A stretch of DNA of 45,560 nt from Verrucomicrobiota bacterium. GTDB lineage: Bacteria > Verrucomicrobiota > Verrucomicrobiia > Limisphaerales > J093. The stretch lies in NCBI GenBank assembly GCA_029556615.1, contig JAKQDD010000223.1:1-45560 (forward strand), given 5' to 3'. The notes under the pieces were generated by a model, which saw nothing but the letters and a program-made list of their open reading frames with translations, ran no database searches and had not been told where the DNA came from. Of the stretch, positions 1 to 8,437 are shown one piece after another (within the stretch, counting starts at the first letter, position 1; each line of letters opens with the position of its first letter). The translations under genes were made by a program, and so were the position numbers.

Positions 1-14
1 TTGGGCGGCCGTTC

Positions 15-95
15 TTTTGCCACCAGACGGCGTTGCTCGCTTCTCACAGATCTCTGCGGATATGCTCGTCGCTCGCGCCTTGTCTGGCGGCAAAA
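15..95. repeat. Imperfect inverted repeat, REP-like
   Basis: TTTTGCCACCAGAC at 15-28 pairs with GTCTGGCGGCAAAA at 82-95 with one mismatch. Weaker pairing extends outward to about 6 and 105 (CGGCC / GGCCG). The loop side holds a GGCGTTGCTC...CACAG...CGGAT stretch that is also recognisable in the element at 6020-6119, so the two may belong to one extragenic repeat family. No gene is evident in 1-152. Confidence 0.5.
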
Positions 96-137
96 CTCCT
101 GGCCGCGAATGTCCATCCATTTGAGGGACACCACACT

Positions 138-143
138 AGGAGG
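138..143 (+). promoter_or_regulatory. Consensus Shine-Dalgarno for the antiporter-type subunit
   Basis: AGGAGG lies 9 nt before the ATG at 153. It fixes that ATG as the start, although the reading frame is open further upstream. Such a strong site is rare in this window. Confidence 0.8.
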
Positions 144-152
144 TCCCGGCCC

Positions 153-1649
153 ATGAACATCCATGGACTGGTCCTCCTCGGCATTCTGCTGAGCTCGCTC
201 CTGACGGGCGTGGTGATCTTCTTCCTGAAGGAGGAAAGCCACCGCCTCCGCACATGGCTGAATCTGGTGGGAGCCGGTTTGAAGCTCGTCCTGGTGGCGG
301 CGCTCCTTTGGGGGATTTACCGCGGAGAGGAGTACTCGCTGGCATTCGATTTCCTGCCTGGGATCCAGTTTGCGCTCGGTGCGGACGCCAATTCCGTGCT
401 GTTTGTCACGCTCTCCTCATTCCTGTGGTTTTGGACGACGCTCTACGCGGTCGGGTATCTCGAAGACTCGCCGCATCGCAGCCGGTTCTTCGGTTTCTTC
501 AGCCTGTGCGTCACGGCCACGACCGGCATTGCCCTCTCGTCGAACCTGGTCACGTTCCTCGTGTTCTACGAGCTGCTGACCGTGTCGACCTACCCGTTGG
601 TCGTCCATCGCGGCACGCCCGAGGCCATGCGGGGGGGCAGGACGTATCTCGCCTACACGCTGGCGGGGGGGGCGGTCCTGCTCCTGGCCGTGGCCTGGCT
701 GCATCACCTTGCCGGACCGGTCCCGTTCACGGAGCGCGGGTTCGACCAGGGACTCATGGCCACGCATCGCGGCGACCTGCAGGTTCTCTTCCTGCTGTTC
801 CTGCTCGGCATCGGGGTGAAGGCGGCCCTCGTTCCCCTGCACGGCTGGCTGCCCAGGGCGATGGTGGCGCCGGCGCCGGTGAGTGCCCTGCTGCATGCCG
901 TGGCGGTGGTGAAGGCCGGCGCGTTCGGCATCGTGCGCATCGTGTACGACGTGTATGGGGTTGAGAACGCGGCGGAGCTCGGCGTCCTGGGGCCCCTGGC
1001 CCTTGCGGCGGGCATCACCATCCTGTACGGCTCGGTCCTGGCGCTCTTTCAAGACGAACTCAAGAAACGCCTGGCCTACTCGACGGTGAGCCAGGTTTCC
1101 TACATCGTGCTCGGCACGGCGATCCTCGGACCGCTGGCCACGGTCGGCGGCTTGGTCCACCTCGTCCATCAGGGCCTCATGAAGATCACCCTCTTCTTCG
1201 CCGCGGGAAACTACGCCGAGACACTCGGCGTTCACCGCGTCAGCGGGATGAACGGCGTCGGCCGACGGATGCCGCTGACGACCGCGGCCTTCACGGTCGC
1301 CGCCCTGGGCATGATCGGGGTGCCGCCGCTGGCGGGGTACATCAGCAAATGGTATCTCAAGAAAGGCGCGATCACGGCGGGCGACGAGTGGGTGGCGCTG
1401 GTGCTGGCCCTGAGCAGCCTCCTGAACGCGGCCTATTCTCTCCCCATCCTCTACCGCGCCTGGTTCCTCGACCCGCCGCCGAGCTGGCCGCACGAGCACC
1501 GCTTGGGCAGGCTGGAGACGCATTGGATGCTGCTGGCCGCGCCGCTGGTCACGGCGGCGATGGTCGTCTGGGCGGGCGTGTTCGCGGAATCGTCATTCAG
1601 CCCGCTGGCGTGGGTGAAACTGATCGCCGGGCGGGAGTACGGACCATGA
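153..1649 (+). CDS. Proton-conducting complex I/Mrp antiporter-type membrane subunit (NuoM/MrpD family)
   Basis: A 498-residue polytopic membrane protein of the NuoL/M/N-MrpA/D superfamily, which moves H+ (or exchanges Na+) across the inner membrane. The conserved channel residues are visible: Glu140 in FYELLTVSTYP (TM5), Lys223 in GVKAALVPLHGWLP (TM7) and Lys254 in AVVKAG (TM8). The length is normal for NuoM/MrpD. The start is set by a consensus AGGAGG 9 nt upstream. The next gene overlaps by 4 nt (ATGA). No other complex I or full Mrp subunit is in view, so it may belong to a larger operon cut off at the left edge or to a small antiporter-like module. The neighbouring stress protein and P-type ATPase suggest ion or pH homeostasis. 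MrpD-like rather than true NuoM is a guess from context. Confidence 0.85.
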   Translation: MNIHGLVLLGILLSSLLTGVVIFFLKEESHRLRTWLNLVGAGLKLVLVAALLWGIYRGEEYSLAFDFLPGIQFALGADANSVLFVTLSSFLWFWTTLYAVGYLEDSPHRSRFFGFFSLCVTATTGIALSSNLVTFLVFYELLTVSTYPLVVHRGTPEAMRGGRTYLAYTLAGGAVLLLAVAWLHHLAGPVPFTERGFDQGLMATHRGDLQVLFLLFLLGIGVKAALVPLHGWLPRAMVAPAPVSALLHAVAVVKAGAFGIVRIVYDVYGVENAAELGVLGPLALAAGITILYGSVLALFQDELKKRLAYSTVSQVSYIVLGTAILGPLATVGGLVHLVHQGLMKITLFFAAGNYAETLGVHRVSGMNGVGRRMPLTTAAFTVAALGMIGVPPLAGYISKWYLKKGAITAGDEWVALVLALSSLLNAAYSLPILYRAWFLDPPPSWPHEHRLGRLETHWMLLAAPLVTAAMVVWAGVFAESSFSPLAWVKLIAGREYGP

Positions 1650-2317
1650 ACGACGTCTCGGCATGGCTGGTCCTCCTGGCCGCGGGGGCGCCCTGGGCCG
1701 TGGGGTCGCTGCTCGTGGTGCGGCCATGGCGCCACGTGGTTTGTCGCGCGGCGCCGGTGGCGGCGGTGCCGGCGCTGGTGCTGGCGCTGTTGGGGCCGGT
1801 CGGCGCGAAGGCAAGCCTGCCGTGGCTCGTGCAACACACCGTGTTGGAACTCGACGCGGTGGGGCGGGTCTTTCTTGGATTCACCAGCGCCCTGTGGCTG
1901 TTGCCCGGCACGCTGGAGGTGCTGCCCCGGAAACTCTCGCCGGAGAAGCTGTGGGATGCGCTCTGGCCGTTGTTGCTCGGCGGGACGCTGGCCGGGCTGG
2001 GCGCCTGGCTGCGGCGCTGGTTCTCACGGGACGCGAGCCGCTGGCTGCCGGCCGGCGACCTGGGGGTGCTGCTCGAGCGACGGCTGGCGCGCTGGCAGCG
2101 CGGCGCGCGGATCGAGGGCCATTCGCACCCCGAACCGGAATCCGACCGCGGCGAGTCGTCCGCGCAAGAAGCGCCACGATGGTCCTTGCGCCTGAGGCGC
2201 GCGGGCGAGAGTATCGTTCGACTCGAGGAGCACCTTCGCTCCTGGCCGGTTGCCGGCGCTCTGTGGCTGCTGCTGATGGTCCTCCTGATCGGGCTCCTCG
2301 CGGCATCGAATCCATGA
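1646..2317 (+). CDS. Core-deleted membrane protein resembling the two ends of a NuoL/M-type subunit
   Basis: A 223-residue membrane protein, translationally coupled to the preceding subunit (4-nt overlap). It has hydrophobic segments near residues 5-25, 35-52, 70-88 and 102-120, then a polar stretch of about 80 residues, and a last helix near 200-220. The front (..LELDAVGRVFLGFTSALWLL) looks like the early part of a NuoL/M protein. The back (ALWPLLLGGTLAGLGAWL..LPAGDLGVLLERRL..SWPVAGALWLLL) looks like the usual tail of that family. The roughly 250-residue proton-channel core with its Glu and Lys residues is absent. The frame is open with no stop codon, so this may be a functional accessory subunit and not a decayed gene. 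Family membership is inferred by eye and is moderately certain. Confidence 0.55.
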   Translation: MNDVSAWLVLLAAGAPWAVGSLLVVRPWRHVVCRAAPVAAVPALVLALLGPVGAKASLPWLVQHTVLELDAVGRVFLGFTSALWLLPGTLEVLPRKLSPEKLWDALWPLLLGGTLAGLGAWLRRWFSRDASRWLPAGDLGVLLERRLARWQRGARIEGHSHPEPESDRGESSAQEAPRWSLRLRRAGESIVRLEEHLRSWPVAGALWLLLMVLLIGLLAASNP

Positions 2318-2320
2318 CCT

Positions 2321-3235
2321 ATGAAACGCTTCAGGAATCTGCTGGTGCATCTTGATCTGGAGGGTGCTCACGATGGGGCTGCTGTCCGCTACGCCTCCGC
2401 GGTGAGCCGGCTGAGTCGTTCGCTGCGGATCGAGTTCGTGCACACGGCACCGTCGGCCCATCTCATTCCCGGGTTTTCCGAGGATTCACCCGCGCCTGCG
2501 GCCCAGTGGCTGCCCCAGGCCCAGGCGGCCGTCGAGGCGCTGGTCCGACGGCACTTCCGCGGCCCCCCCGGGGGCCGGGTCAGGGTGCGCGTGCTGGGCG
2601 GCGCCGGCTTTCGGGATCTGTTGGATCAACTGCGGCACGGGGACACGGATCTCGTCATCCTTGGCAAGAGCGAAACCAACGTCCCCTTTGCCGAGAAACT
2701 GGCGCGCAAGGCGCCGTGTTCTGTGATGGTGGTCCCGCCGGTCCGTTCGGTGGTCTATCGGCGCATCCTGGTGCCGACGGATTTTTCCGAGCACTCGGCG
2801 CGCGCGATGGAGGTCGCCGTGGCCTTCGCCAGGGCGCGCCAGGTGAAACGGCTGGTTTGCTTCAACGGGTACCCGATACCGTCCGGCCACCATCGAACCG
2901 GCATCGCCCGGGAGCAGATCCGCGAGGACACCGAGACATGGCGGCAATCCCGTTTCGAGGAGTTCCGGCAGCAGATCGAGCTGGAGGGAGTGGCGACCGA
3001 GTTGATCTGTCGCGAAAGTCCCCTGGCGGCCCGGGGCATCCTCCAAGAGGCCAGGCGGCAGGAGAGCGACCTGCTGGTCATGGGTGCCCGCGGCATGGAC
3101 GCGCTGGCCGCAGCGTTGCTGGGCAGCACCACGGCGCAGGTCGTTCGGGAATCGCCGATTCCCACCCTGGTCGTGAAACCGAAGGGCGCGGGCCGTTCGC
3201 TGCTGGATCTGGTGTTCGGGGACTCGCCGTCGTAA
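2321..3235 (+). CDS. Tandem-domain universal stress protein (UspA family)
   Basis: A cytoplasmic 304-residue protein made of two Usp domains (about 1-140 and 145-295). The second domain starts with ILVPTDFSEHSARAM and carries the complete ATP-binding signature G-x2-G-x9-G-S/T in GARGMDALAAALLGST, so this half should bind ATP. In the first domain the equivalent stretch (LGKSETNVPFAEKLARK) lacks the glycines, so it is probably not a nucleotide site. The gene starts 3 nt after the previous stop codon and is followed closely by a P-type ATPase. This order is consistent with USP domains that tune ion transporters. The exact client is unknown. Confidence 0.9.
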   Translation: MKRFRNLLVHLDLEGAHDGAAVRYASAVSRLSRSLRIEFVHTAPSAHLIPGFSEDSPAPAAQWLPQAQAAVEALVRRHFRGPPGGRVRVRVLGGAGFRDLLDQLRHGDTDLVILGKSETNVPFAEKLARKAPCSVMVVPPVRSVVYRRILVPTDFSEHSARAMEVAVAFARARQVKRLVCFNGYPIPSGHHRTGIAREQIREDTETWRQSRFEEFRQQIELEGVATELICRESPLAARGILQEARRQESDLLVMGARGMDALAAALLGSTTAQVVRESPIPTLVVKPKGAGRSLLDLVFGDSPS

Positions 3236-3265
3236 CCAGCGGTGCTGCCCGCCACGAGAACCGTC

Positions 3266-6013
3266 ATGACTCTGATGAAATCCACAGACGCTCTGGAAGA
3301 CCTGCTGGGTCGCCACTGGCACCACATGCCGGCCGGCGAGGTGATTCAGGTGCTCGAGACGAACAGCGAGCTGGGCCTGGACCGGTTCGCCCTGAGCCAT
3401 CGCCAGGCGGAGTTCGGCCCCAATCAACTCGCCCTCCGCAAAGGTCGCAGCCCGTGGATACGCTTCCTGCTTCAGTTCCACAATCCGCTCATCTACATCC
3501 TGCTCGCGGCGGGCGCCACCAAGCTGGCGATGGGCGGCTTCGTGGATGCCGCCGTCATCCTGGCGGTGGTGCTCATCAACGCCTGGATTGGATACCTCCA
3601 GGAAGCCAAGGCCGAGCGCGCGATTGAAGCGTTGGCCAGGAGCCTCGTCACCGAATCCACGGTGGTGCGCGCGGGCAAGACCGTGCGTGTTCCGTCGACC
3701 GAGCTGGTTCCCGGCGATGTGGTGCTGCTGGCCTCGGGCGACAAAGTCCCCGCCGACCTGCGCCTCGTGGCCACCCGCGACCTGCAGGTCGCTGAGGCTG
3801 CGCTCACCGGGGAGTCGACGTCGGTCGAGAAGACCGCTGAGGCCCAGCTCGGCCCGGAAACCCTCCTCGCCGACCGCGCCAACATGGTCTATGCGTCGAC
3901 GCTGGTGACTTACGGTCAGGGTCGCGGAGTCGTGGTCGCCACGGGGGATCACACCGAGATTGGCCGGATTTCCGAGATGATCTCCGCCGCGCCCGACCTC
4001 GAGACCCCGCTGACGCGCAAGATGGCCGCGTTCAGCCATTGGCTGCTGCTCCTGATCCTGGGCCTGGCGGCGGTGGTCCTGATGGTCGGGCTGGTCCGAG
4101 GCGAACGCCTCGAGGACATCGCGTCCTCGGCCATCGCCCTGGCGGTGGGCGCCATCCCCGAGGGGTTGCCTGCGGCCGTCACGGTCACTCTCGCCATCGG
4201 CGTCGCGCGCATGGCCCGGCGGCGGGCGATCATTCGAAAACTGCCGGCCGTGGAAACGCTCGGCAGCACCACGGTGATCTGCTCCGACAAGACCGGCACG
4301 CTCACGCAGAACCAAATGACCGTGCGCCAGGTGGTCGTTGGCGGCAGCGTGGTTGAGGTCAGCGGCAACGGCTATGAGCCGGCGGGCGAGCTGACCCTCG
4401 ACGGCAAGCGGTTGGCGCCGGGTGAAGCCCCCGGCGTGTCGGAGTGCCTGCTGGCCGGACTGCTCTGCAATGACAGCGCGCTGGTCAGGAAGGACGGGCG
4501 TTGGGATGCCCAGGGAGACCCGACGGAGGTGGCGCTGATCGTCGCCGCGCGCAAGGCCGGCCTCGAGGAGGAGCCTGTCCAGTCGCGTTGGCCGCGGGTG
4601 GACGCCATTCCCTTTGAATCCCAGCACCAGTTCATGGCCACGTTGCACGACGACGCCGGCGCCGGCCGGAGGCTGGTCTATGTGAAAGGGGCGGTCGAAA
4701 TCGTGCTCGAGCGGTGCGAGGCTGCGGTCGACGCGAACGGGCAGCCCGTGACGCTGGACCGCGGGCGCATCCAACAGCAGGTCGCGCAACTGGCTGCCGC
4801 CGGGCTGCGGGTGCTGGCTTTCGCCCGCGCCGAGGTTCCGACCCAGACGCAGCGCCTCGGCGTCCGTGACCTCCCGCGGCACTTCACGTTCCTCGGCCTG
4901 CAGGGGATGATGGATCCGCCGCGTCCGGAAGCCATGGACGCGGTGGCCGCCTGCCACCGCGCGGGGATCCAGGTCAAAATGATCACCGGCGATCACGCGG
5001 GAACGGCGGTGGCGGTCGGCCGGCAGTTGGGCCTCGTCCAGGAAACCACGGCGCCGGACCGCCCGTCCGCATTGACAGGCAAGGAGCTCGCGGCGCTCTC
5101 GGACGAATCGTTGATCGAGGTTGCTGAACAGGTGTCAGTCTTCGCCCGGGTTGCCCCCGAGCAGAAGCTGCGCCTCGTCGAGGCGCTGCAAGCGCGCGGG
5201 CACGTCGTGGCCATGACGGGGGATGGGGTCAACGACGGCCCCGCGTTGAAGCAGGCCAACATCGGCGTGGCCATGGGCATCACCGGAACCGAGGTCGCGA
5301 AAGAGGCCTCCGACATGGTGCTGACGGACGACAACTTCGCCTCCATCCGAGCGGCCGTCGAGGAGGGCAGGAACGTCCTGGACAACCTGACCAAGATCAT
5401 CACCTGGGCGCTGCCGAGCAATCTGGGGCAGGGTCTGGTGATTCTGGCGGCCGCCCTCGTGGGCGCGACCCTGCCCATTCTCCCGCTGCAGGTGCTGTGG
5501 ATCAACATGACGACCGGGGGCGTTCTGGGGTTGTTCCTCGCGCTGGAAGCCAAAGAACCCGACCTGATGCTTCGCGCGCCCCGCGCGCCCAAGGCCCCGA
5601 TCCTCGATGGCCGGATGCTGGCCCAGGTGGTTCTCGTCGGCCTGCTCATCCTCATCGCGGCTTTCGGCCTATTCCGATGGGAGCTGGCTCGCGGAGCGGG
5701 GATCGAGGCTGCGCGCACGGTCGCCCTGAATACGGTGGCCATGATTCAAGCCCTCTACCTGGTCAACTGCCGCTCGCTGCGCCATTCGGTCTGGGCCCTC
5801 GGCCTGTTCCGCAACGGCTGGCTGTGGCTGGGCATTCTGGGCGTGCTGCTCCTGCAGGCCGGGCTCACCTACGTGCCGTTCCTCAACGCGATCTTCCAGA
5901 CCGCCCCCATCGGCGGGGACGAGTGGCTGCGGATCCTGGGCGCCAGCCTGAGTGCGATGCTGCTGGTGGAACTTCAGAAGTGGCTGGTTAACCGGCAGGA
6001 ACGGCAGCCTTAG
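3266..6013 (+). CDS. P2-type cation-transporting ATPase with altered ion-site residues
   Basis: A 915-residue ATPase with all P-type landmarks: actuator TGES at 181-184, phosphorylation site DKTGTLT with Asp341, a hinge GDGVND with Asp653, and an N-terminal cation-ATPase domain (about 20-90). The TM4 PEGLPA motif is SERCA/PMCA-like. In TM5 the SERCA Glu771 position is Gln (SNLGQ for SNVGE), and in TM6 the Asp800 position is Gly (LWINMTTGG for LWVNLVTDG), so two Ca2+-liganding acids are missing. The ion is therefore uncertain (Na+, K+, H+ or divalent). ATG 3266 was chosen; a GTG at 3242 and an ATG at 3275 are in frame. No good Shine-Dalgarno is visible. It is last in the ion-transport operon. 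Confidence 0.88.
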   Translation: MTLMKSTDALEDLLGRHWHHMPAGEVIQVLETNSELGLDRFALSHRQAEFGPNQLALRKGRSPWIRFLLQFHNPLIYILLAAGATKLAMGGFVDAAVILAVVLINAWIGYLQEAKAERAIEALARSLVTESTVVRAGKTVRVPSTELVPGDVVLLASGDKVPADLRLVATRDLQVAEAALTGESTSVEKTAEAQLGPETLLADRANMVYASTLVTYGQGRGVVVATGDHTEIGRISEMISAAPDLETPLTRKMAAFSHWLLLLILGLAAVVLMVGLVRGERLEDIASSAIALAVGAIPEGLPAAVTVTLAIGVARMARRRAIIRKLPAVETLGSTTVICSDKTGTLTQNQMTVRQVVVGGSVVEVSGNGYEPAGELTLDGKRLAPGEAPGVSECLLAGLLCNDSALVRKDGRWDAQGDPTEVALIVAARKAGLEEEPVQSRWPRVDAIPFESQHQFMATLHDDAGAGRRLVYVKGAVEIVLERCEAAVDANGQPVTLDRGRIQQQVAQLAAAGLRVLAFARAEVPTQTQRLGVRDLPRHFTFLGLQGMMDPPRPEAMDAVAACHRAGIQVKMITGDHAGTAVAVGRQLGLVQETTAPDRPSALTGKELAALSDESLIEVAEQVSVFARVAPEQKLRLVEALQARGHVVAMTGDGVNDGPALKQANIGVAMGITGTEVAKEASDMVLTDDNFASIRAAVEEGRNVLDNLTKIITWALPSNLGQGLVILAAALVGATLPILPLQVLWINMTTGGVLGLFLALEAKEPDLMLRAPRAPKAPILDGRMLAQVVLVGLLILIAAFGLFRWELARGAGIEAARTVALNTVAMIQALYLVNCRSLRHSVWALGLFRNGWLWLGILGVLLLQAGLTYVPFLNAIFQTAPIGGDEWLRILGASLSAMLLVELQKWLVNRQERQP

Positions 6014-6019
6014 GGTCTG

Positions 6020-6119
6020 TGCAAAAATTACTTCCGATTCTGGCGGGAGCGCCACCGGGCCCGCTGGCGTCGTTGCTCCTCAGGCACAGGTTCGGATCGG
6101 GTTTTCCGGCGTTTTTGCA
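6020..6119. repeat. About 100-bp element bounded by TGCAAAAA/TTTTTGCA inverted repeats
   Basis: TGCAAAAA (6020-6027) and TTTTTGCA (6112-6119) form a perfect 8-bp inverted repeat around a GC-rich interior with a smaller CGCCA/TGGCG pairing. The interior GGCGTCGTTGCTCCTCAGGC and the following CACAG..CGGAT resemble the element at 15-95. It begins 6 nt after the ATPase stop codon and might help end transcription, although no U-tract follows a compact stem. Confidence 0.45.
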
Positions 6120-6151
6120 TCCTGACCCAACAGAGGCCATATTCCCCGGCA

Positions 6152-6541
6152 ATGAGCATGTTGCATCAGCGCCCCACGAAGAACTGCGGCGCCGCGGCCG
6201 CAGCGATGGCTCTTCTCCTCCTGATGTCCGGCTGTCAGTCCGCCGGGCGCTCCGGACCGGACGACGCCCCGAGCGGCGCGACGGCGTCGGAAAGCGCCCT
6301 GCGCGACGCCATCGGCGGCCTGAGCGCAACACTCGTCGTGCACGGGATGAGCTGCCCGCTGTGCGCCCACAACGTCGAGCGGCAGTTGCGGGGTGTGCCC
6401 GGCGTCACCGGTGTGACCCTCGACCTGAGCACAGGCGAGGCGACCGTCACGCTCGACGGCAGCGGTCGGACGACCCGGCGGATGCTCGCTGAGGCCATCC
6501 AACGGAGCGGCTTCACGCTCAAGGAGGTGCGGCGCCTATGA
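6152..6541 (+). CDS. Lipoprotein with heavy-metal-associated (HMA) domain
   Basis: A 129-residue protein. A signal peptide with lipobox (LLLLMSGC, Cys about residue 29) predicts a lipid-anchored envelope protein. After a linker comes a single HMA ferredoxin-like domain (about 62-129) with the metal motif GMSCPLCAHNVE (M-x-C-x2-C), as in MerP, CopZ and the N-terminus of Cu-ATPases. It should bind Cu(I) or another soft metal in the periplasm, a less usual location than the cytoplasmic chaperones. The stop codon overlaps the start of the next gene (ATGA), so the two are probably co-expressed. ATG 6152 was chosen; ATG 6158 is also possible. Confidence 0.82.
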   Translation: MSMLHQRPTKNCGAAAAAMALLLLMSGCQSAGRSGPDDAPSGATASESALRDAIGGLSATLVVHGMSCPLCAHNVERQLRGVPGVTGVTLDLSTGEATVTLDGSGRTTRRMLAEAIQRSGFTLKEVRRL

Positions 6542-7425
6542 ACGGCCTCCCGACGCCGTCAGTGCCCGGTCGCCGTGCTGGACGGTTTCCATCCCAACAC
6601 ACCGCCGCTGTGCTCGGATCCGCGCTGGCGCTCGCCGCTTCGGCAGTCCACGCCCAGGAATCCCCCAACGTCCCGGCCGCCACACAGCCGTCTGTGGGCA
6701 GCTTCTATCTGCGGGAGAGACTCCACTATGTGGCCCTAAGCGATGACCCTTCCCCGGCCGACCGCGAGGTGGACAAGTTCGTCTCCACGACCTCCCTCGC
6801 CTACGGACTGGCGCGAGCGTGGTCCGTGTCCCTGGAAGTGCCGCTGGCCTATGAACGCTCAGACGCCGCAGGAGACGGGACGACCGGCGCTTTCGGCCTG
6901 AACGACCTGTCCCTGACGGTCAAATGGCGTCCGTGGCAGCACGATCTCGGGCCGGTCGACTCCCTGCGGTTTGCGCTGTTCGGCGGCGTCGAGGTGCCCA
7001 GCGGAGACGGCGATTTCTCCAGTCACTCGTTCGACCCGTTCATCGGCGGGGTCTTCACCGGCATCATGGGCCGGCACGGCGTGAATGCGGCAGTGACCTA
7101 TAAGCATAATGACGGGCGAACGACCCACACCACCCGCGCCGGGGACGGGACCGCCGACGCTCTTCGGTGCGACGGGTCGTATCTGTTCCGCCTGCGGCCC
7201 GCCGCGTATGGCGCCCACACCACCGCGGCCACGTATCTGACCCTCGAAGTCAACAGCCTCTACGAAACCAACGGCGACTCCGAGGTCATCGTCGGCCCGG
7301 GAATCCTCTATGAAGCCCGGACCTTCGCCTTCGAGGCCACGCTGGGCCTGCCCGTGCTGCGGGCCGCAGACGAACGGCCGACGACGGAGCTGATTGTGGC
7401 TCTCGGTGTGCGGTTTCTGTTTTGA
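6538..7425 (+). CDS. Outer-membrane beta-barrel protein (phenol-degradation MetA-like family)
   Basis: A 295-residue protein with a signal peptide (cleavage near ASAVHA-QE). The body is made of alternating amphipathic strands separated by short polar turns and ends in a terminal Phe (VALGVRFLF), the usual outer-membrane insertion signal. Phrases such as LAYGLARAWSVSLEVPLAYER and FALFGGVEVPSGDGDF match the style of the 'MetA-pathway of phenol degradation' barrel family, whose substrate is mostly unknown. Coupling to the HMA lipoprotein suggests a role in metal uptake or efflux at the outer membrane; that link is inference. Confidence 0.65.
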   Translation: MNGLPTPSVPGRRAGRFPSQHTAAVLGSALALAASAVHAQESPNVPAATQPSVGSFYLRERLHYVALSDDPSPADREVDKFVSTTSLAYGLARAWSVSLEVPLAYERSDAAGDGTTGAFGLNDLSLTVKWRPWQHDLGPVDSLRFALFGGVEVPSGDGDFSSHSFDPFIGGVFTGIMGRHGVNAAVTYKHNDGRTTHTTRAGDGTADALRCDGSYLFRLRPAAYGAHTTAATYLTLEVNSLYETNGDSEVIVGPGILYEARTFAFEATLGLPVLRAADERPTTELIVALGVRFLF

Positions 7426-7817
7426 CTGCGGGCAATGCCCTCCGACGCCGACTGTTGGCCGATTGGATATCTTCTACAATCATTCTAACGACCGGCATCG
7501 CCGGCCAGCGAACATGGCCGGGCCTTCACCCCGGCGAGGCGAGTGTCCCGGCCAGTGCGGCCGCTCCCCACCGCACCCCCGTGGGAAGCGACATCATGTT
7601 GTAAATGAACAATTTGGGCGATCCGTGTCGTCCCTCACCGCTCGGATTACTAATCCCGCTGTCCCTCCGGCCCCGGGAACCCTCGAGAGAATTTAATGAA
7701 GAAAACGCCTTCCGGCCTTTGACATTCTACAGAACCTATACAATATTCCGGCACGCTCGGGGGCCGATGGCCGGCAGCCGAGTGCGACAACGACAACAGC
7801 GAACGAACAACGACACC
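7426..7817. other. 392-bp intergenic region before the fasciclin gene
   Basis: No convincing gene. The second half is notably more AT-rich than its surroundings (7585-7750) and holds candidate promoter hexamers for the fasciclin gene. TTCTACA occurs twice (around 7473 and 7725). No riboswitch or tRNA fold was recognised. Confidence 0.5.
7719..7747 (+). promoter_or_regulatory. Candidate promoter of the fasciclin gene
   Basis: A perfect -35 hexamer TTGACA at 7719-7724 is followed 17 nt later by AATATT (7742-7747). An overlapping TATACAAT at 7737-7744 is a better -10 match but is spaced too closely. It lies about 75 nt upstream of the ATG at 7818. Confidence 0.3.
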
Positions 7818-8348
7818 ATGAAAAAGAACCGCATCCCCACCCTGGCCGCCGTGGCCGCAGCCCTCACCCTCACGTCCCACCTGATCGCCGGCGACTGCGC
7901 CGCGAGCAAGTGCGCCACCGCCAGCAGTTGCAGCGCGGGCAAGGATATCGTGGCGGTCGCCTCGGGCGCGGAGAACTTCAAGACCCTCGTGGCGGCCGTG
8001 AAAGCTGCGGGCCTGGTGGAAACGCTCCAGGGCAAGGGACCCTTCACGGTCTTTGCCCCGACCGACGCGGCATTTGCCAAGCTGCCCGCGGGTACGGTTG
8101 AAGAGCTCTTGAAGCCCGAGAACAAGGAGAAGCTGGCGGCCATCCTCAAGTACCACGTGGTGCCCGGCAAAGTGCTGGCCCAGGACGTGAAGACCATGGA
8201 AGCCAAGACCGCCCAGGGCCAGAGTGTGAAGCTCAAGGTATCGGACACGGGTGTGACGATTGACAACGCCAGGGTCGTCAAGACCGACCTCCTCGCCGCG
8301 AATGGCGTGATTCACGTGATTGACAGCGTGATTCTCCCCCGCTCATGA
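7818..8348 (+). CDS. Secreted fasciclin (FAS1) domain protein
   Basis: A 176-residue protein with a signal peptide (MKKNRIPTLAAVAAALTLTSHLIAG). A short Cys-containing linker (CAASKCATASSC) leads into one complete FAS1 domain of about 130 residues. The hallmark regions are present: GPFTVFAPTDAAFAKLP (H1), the central KYHVVPGK and the end GVIHVIDSVILP (H2). FAS1 proteins mediate adhesion or matrix binding at the cell surface; single-domain bacterial versions are often secreted. ATG 7818 fits the signal peptide, though the frame is open from 7605. A strong hairpin directly after the stop codon suggests a monocistronic unit. Confidence 0.9.
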   Translation: MKKNRIPTLAAVAAALTLTSHLIAGDCAASKCATASSCSAGKDIVAVASGAENFKTLVAAVKAAGLVETLQGKGPFTVFAPTDAAFAKLPAGTVEELLKPENKEKLAAILKYHVVPGKVLAQDVKTMEAKTAQGQSVKLKVSDTGVTIDNARVVKTDLLAANGVIHVIDSVILPRS

Positions 8349-8359
8349 CCGGCCATCGC

Positions 8360-8399
8360 CACCGAGGCGGAGGGCGGCCGGCGCGCCTCCGCCTCGGTG
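8360..8399. terminator. Perfect 14-bp stem-loop after the fasciclin gene
   Basis: CACCGAGGCGGAGG (8360-8373) and CCTCCGCCTCGGTG (8386-8399) pair perfectly across a 12-nt loop, starting 11 nt after the stop codon. There is no T-run after the stem, so it may act as a factor-assisted terminator or 3'-end stabiliser and not as a classic intrinsic terminator. Confidence 0.5.
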
Positions 8400-8437
8400 A
8401 TTGCCGCAGGCTCCGGCGATGCGTATTCTGCGCCGCC

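Noticed and set aside
2486..4996. 836-codon antisense open frame opposite the stress protein and ATPase
   Set aside because: It is a shadow of high-GC coding sequence: unnatural His/Arg/Gly-rich composition and no domain, while both genes on the other strand are clear.
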